From: Parachlamydiaceae bacterium
GTDB lineage: Bacteria; Chlamydiota; Chlamydiia; Chlamydiales; Parachlamydiaceae
Length of the DNA: 8,814 bases
NCBI GenBank assembly: GCA_013698165.1
Contig: JACCVN010000071.1
Span: forward strand, 1-8,814
Reading direction: 5' to 3'
The position numbers and the translations under genes were made by a program. The notes beneath the pieces were generated by a model that did no database searches, had not been told where the DNA came from, and saw only the letters and a list, made by a program, of their open reading frames with translations. Below, piece by piece: positions 6,585 to 8,814 of the stretch; the first letter of the stretch is position 1; every line of letters starts with the position of its first letter.

Positions 6585-8528
6585 TTATTTGACACCAAAC
6601 CATACTGATCCTTGAATTTTTTTATTTAATATCTGATGGTTTAATTTTGATGGTAAATAGTTGCATTGGGATTTATAGAATGGGCTAGAGGTCAGGTTTT
6701 TAAAAACTCTTTTTCCCTTTTCTGTAACTTCCAACCCTCGCCATCCACCAAAGACAAGCACGATTCCTTTCACCCATAAAGATTGAAGAAATACCGGTAA
6801 CCAACGCACAAAAGAAAAGAGCACTTGCAGGGGCTGAGGTAATCTCAAATCAAAAATCGACGTTTTAAAGAAGTCGGGAATATTCTTTTCACCAAAAAGT
6901 TGTTCCATTAGATGTTGAATTTCTCGAGAACAATTATTAAAACCAAACGAAAATTCAAGATTCCCTTGCTCAGAACGCACAAATAGATCCTTCAACATAT
7001 CCATTAATTTATCAATCTGTATTTTATCCACAAGCCTCTTAGCCCAGGCAGCATGCTGCCTAAAATTATAATAGATATTCTCATCAGGATAAAATATTTT
7101 GGCTTTCACTGTATTGGCGAGAAATTTTAATAACGCCCAAATTCCGTTAGGAAATACCTCTACCAGTTTGCCAAAGTTGTAAAGTTTATATGTCCCATCT
7201 CCTTGCGGGATAGCAACTTCTACGAAGCCATGCGCATCTGTAATGTCCAAAGTGGGGTTTTTCCTTGTGCTACGTACAATGACTACCCACTCATCACTTT
7301 TCAAATCATTGAGCCCTTCATAACGCCTTTGAAGCTCAGCTCGAGTTACAGGATTGACGGGATCCATAGTGGGGAGTTGTTCCCACCATCTCGGTGCTGT
7401 CAGATCAATAAATTCATGTTTTTCTGTTGCCGGATTCCAATAACCTTTGTGATTGTTCCAATTTTTTATACCGCCTTTACCAAAGAATTCTAGGTTTCCA
7501 ACATCTAAATTTTTATTCCCAAAAATTGAAAAAATCTTGTCGATTGTAATTTTCCAATACTTATTTAATGTCACCACTTTAGAGAGATTGAGAATATTCT
7601 TATTCCTAATCTCAAGCTTATTAGAATCACTCATCACTTCTATGGGTAAGGTAAGGACCTTTTTACGATCGCTGCTCTTTTTGCTTGTTTTTTTGTTGAT
7701 CCCCAGTATAGCACTGCCATGATAAGCAATACGGGAAGTCAAAAAATTTGAGTCCAGCTTTGTATGCCAAAAGTTCATAAATTCAATAAATGGTCTTTCA
7801 CTACCGTTATCGCGAATACTCCATTTAAAATATGTCTCTTGCAACTTAGGAAATTTAAGAAGTATTTTAACAAAATCCGGATAGCGGCAGATTTCTTTGA
7901 AATGTGCTTCATCACGATCAATAAGACCCCGATCTTTCACTGGATAGTTTTTTTCTGCTGCTTTCCACTTTGCCGCACGCTCACGCAAGGTCTTATCCAC
8001 CACCACTTGGCTGGGATCAAGAGGATTTAAACCTCCATTTTCAGCTTCAATCCGATATTTAAACGAACTTTTTGCAGCTTGTAAAGGAAGCAGGACACGC
8101 TCGCAATCTTTTATATTGGCTTCGATGATTGCTTTTTCAATCGCAGTGGCAGCTCCTATAACAGTTTCGAAATATTCTTTTTGTTCCTTTCTTTTTGAAG
8201 GAACTGCAGGAGGGCCAAAAAGTGCCCCTTTGCATTTATTGAGCATTCCTTCCTCAGGAGCAAATAAAACAGGGGAATGCTCCAAAGGATAAAGGTACTT
8301 TTGGCAAAAAGCAGAAGGTAGTTTTTCAAGTTTGTATGCAGACTTGACTCCGGCATTATATAGCAGTCTGTCGACTAAGCCATCCGCTTCATTCGTAACT
8401 TGCCATTGTCCATTTTTACCAACACTAAAACATCTTTTTCCCGAGTTTAAATCACCGGTAATTTTCTTAAGATCAGCAAGATTTTTTGCATAGGTGGGCA
8501 TACTAGAAAGTTTTTCATTCATGGCCAT
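6585..8528 (-). CDS. 647-aa protein of unknown function with possible permuted papain-like domain
   Basis: I do not recognise a named family. The start is the ATG at 8528 with an AAGGA Shine-Dalgarno 11 nt upstream; a second ATG two codons in (8522) is possible. There is no signal peptide. Residues 1-275 are mixed helical and rich in Lys/Glu. Residues 279-360 are Lys/Asn-rich and lower in complexity, looking like a linker or insertion. Residues 375-545 look like a globular domain: PRWWEQLP (379-386), then DAHGFVEVAI with His433, a short Gly-Asp-Gly turn, YNFGK, and FGFNNCSREIQHLMEQLFG with Cys533. The order His-beta-strand...Asn-Cys-helix recalls circularly permuted papain-like hydrolases (PPPDE, LRAT, YiiX-like). 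That is a motif-level inference. Residues 566-594 are strongly hydrophobic and may contact membrane. The gene stands alone, convergent with the 68-residue gene. A secreted or host-directed role is possible but unproven. Confidence 0.85.
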   Translation of the reverse strand: MAMNEKLSSMPTYAKNLADLKKITGDLNSGKRCFSVGKNGQWQVTNEADGLVDRLLYNAGVKSAYKLEKLPSAFCQKYLYPLEHSPVLFAPEEGMLNKCKGALFGPPAVPSKRKEQKEYFETVIGAATAIEKAIIEANIKDCERVLLPLQAAKSSFKYRIEAENGGLNPLDPSQVVVDKTLRERAAKWKAAEKNYPVKDRGLIDRDEAHFKEICRYPDFVKILLKFPKLQETYFKWSIRDNGSERPFIEFMNFWHTKLDSNFLTSRIAYHGSAILGINKKTSKKSSDRKKVLTLPIEVMSDSNKLEIRNKNILNLSKVVTLNKYWKITIDKIFSIFGNKNLDVGNLEFFGKGGIKNWNNHKGYWNPATEKHEFIDLTAPRWWEQLPTMDPVNPVTRAELQRRYEGLNDLKSDEWVVIVRSTRKNPTLDITDAHGFVEVAIPQGDGTYKLYNFGKLVEVFPNGIWALLKFLANTVKAKIFYPDENIYYNFRQHAAWAKRLVDKIQIDKLMDMLKDLFVRSEQGNLEFSFGFNNCSREIQHLMEQLFGEKNIPDFFKTSIFDLRLPQPLQVLFSFVRWLPVFLQSLWVKGIVLVFGGWRGLEVTEKGKRVFKNLTSSPFYKSQCNYLPSKLNHQILNKKIQGSVWFGVK

Positions 8529-8598
8529 AATATCTTATTTCCTTGAGATTATATTCGTTGTTTTATTTCTTTATGTGAAGCAATGGGATGACGGTCCA

Positions 8599-8627
8599 AT
8601 TTTAGAAGGCTAAATAGAATTTTGCAA
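8599..8627 (-). promoter_or_regulatory. likely promoter of the 647-residue gene
   Basis: On the minus strand, TTGCAA (8622-8627) and TAAAAT (8599-8604) are separated by exactly 17 bp, matching four and five of six sigma70 consensus positions. The predicted transcript would start near 8592, giving a leader of about 60-65 nt before the ATG at 8528. This is the best promoter candidate in the window. Confidence 0.5.
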
Positions 8628-8654
8628 CTCCATTTTTATACTTTTAATAATCAA

Positions 8655-8814
8655 TTATAATATGGACAGCGAAAATGCCACACCGCCAAAACATTCCAAC
8701 TGTTGAGGATTCACAAAACGTAGCCCGTCATTGCAATCATGCTTTTCACTCATTTTTTTAAAAAATCGATATCCTACTTTCTTTCGCTGGTACCGCAGCA
8801 ACAAAACCATGTAT
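8655..8814 (-). pseudogene. possible decayed DUF1428-like gene fragment at right edge
   Basis: No intact gene is evident in 8529-8814. On the minus strand the outermost frame reads IHGFVAAVPAKE from the edge, resembling the N-terminus of DUF1428 proteins (E. coli YbaA: YVDGFVVAVPADK), but it meets a stop after 18 codons. A second minus-strand frame, open from the edge to a stop at 8655-8657, then reads KKVGYRFFKKMSEK and GLRFV...ECFGG. These could match the later YREMAAKA and GALRIVECW parts of YbaA after a frameshift. The resemblance is short and remembered, not computed. Alternatives are the 3' end of an unrelated gene entering from the right, or an intergenic repeat. Confidence 0.25.

Noticed and set aside
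7203..8030. Three overlapping plus-strand reading frames of 88-96 codons opposite the 647-residue gene
   Set aside because: They are antisense to a long coding frame with a good start and promoter. Their translations are Phe/Ile/Leu/Ser-rich, as expected from reading AT-rich Lys/Asn codons backwards, and they have no ribosome binding sites.
8661..8705. Small plus-strand gene starting ATGGACAGC, with a TATAAT at 8656-8661
   Set aside because: It has a stop after 14 codons, the TATAAT box touches the start codon, and there is no ribosome binding site.
1..8814. CRISPR array, tRNA or rRNA genes, insertion sequences, defence genes
   Set aside because: No regularly spaced direct repeats, no cloverleaf-like segments, no transposase motifs and no terminal repeats were seen on either strand.

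Overview
This AT-rich window probably comes from an intracellular bacterium. The two orphan proteins at the right look like chlamydial (Parachlamydia-type) proteins to me, but that is an impression from sequence style and no search supports it. The firm content is one long minus-strand gene block (about 6012 down to 1) encoding an arginine succinyltransferase (AST) pathway.

Reading down the minus strand from 6012, the block holds a class III PLP aminotransferase (AstC position), arginine N-succinyltransferase astA, succinylglutamate semialdehyde dehydrogenase astD, N-succinylarginine dihydrolase astB, and the first 205 codons of a large FAD-linked oxidoreductase that runs off the left edge. 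Gaps are 2, 60, about 5 and 15 bp, so the genes are probably co-transcribed. Together AstA, AstB, the aminotransferase and AstD would take arginine plus succinyl-CoA to N-succinylglutamate, releasing ammonia and CO2 and passing one amino group to 2-oxoglutarate. The last enzyme of the pathway, AstE (succinylglutamate desuccinylase), is not in the window. The place where it often sits is taken by the FAD oxidoreductase.

Region 6013-6269 is a divergent intergenic region. It lies between the ast block and a plus-strand gene for an unrecognised 68-residue protein (6270-6476). It is rich in interleaved inverted repeats that could be operators or an RNA fold.

Region 6585-8528 is a minus-strand gene for a 647-residue protein of unknown function, convergent with the 68-residue gene. 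Its C-terminal third has a His...Asn-Cys arrangement reminiscent of circularly permuted papain-like (NlpC/P60, PPPDE or LRAT-like) cysteine hydrolases, followed by a strongly hydrophobic stretch. A good sigma70-like promoter lies upstream of it. The right edge (about 8655-8814) carries no convincing intact gene. It holds a short minus-strand reading frame and, in another frame, a peptide resembling the start of DUF1428 proteins, so it may be a decayed gene.
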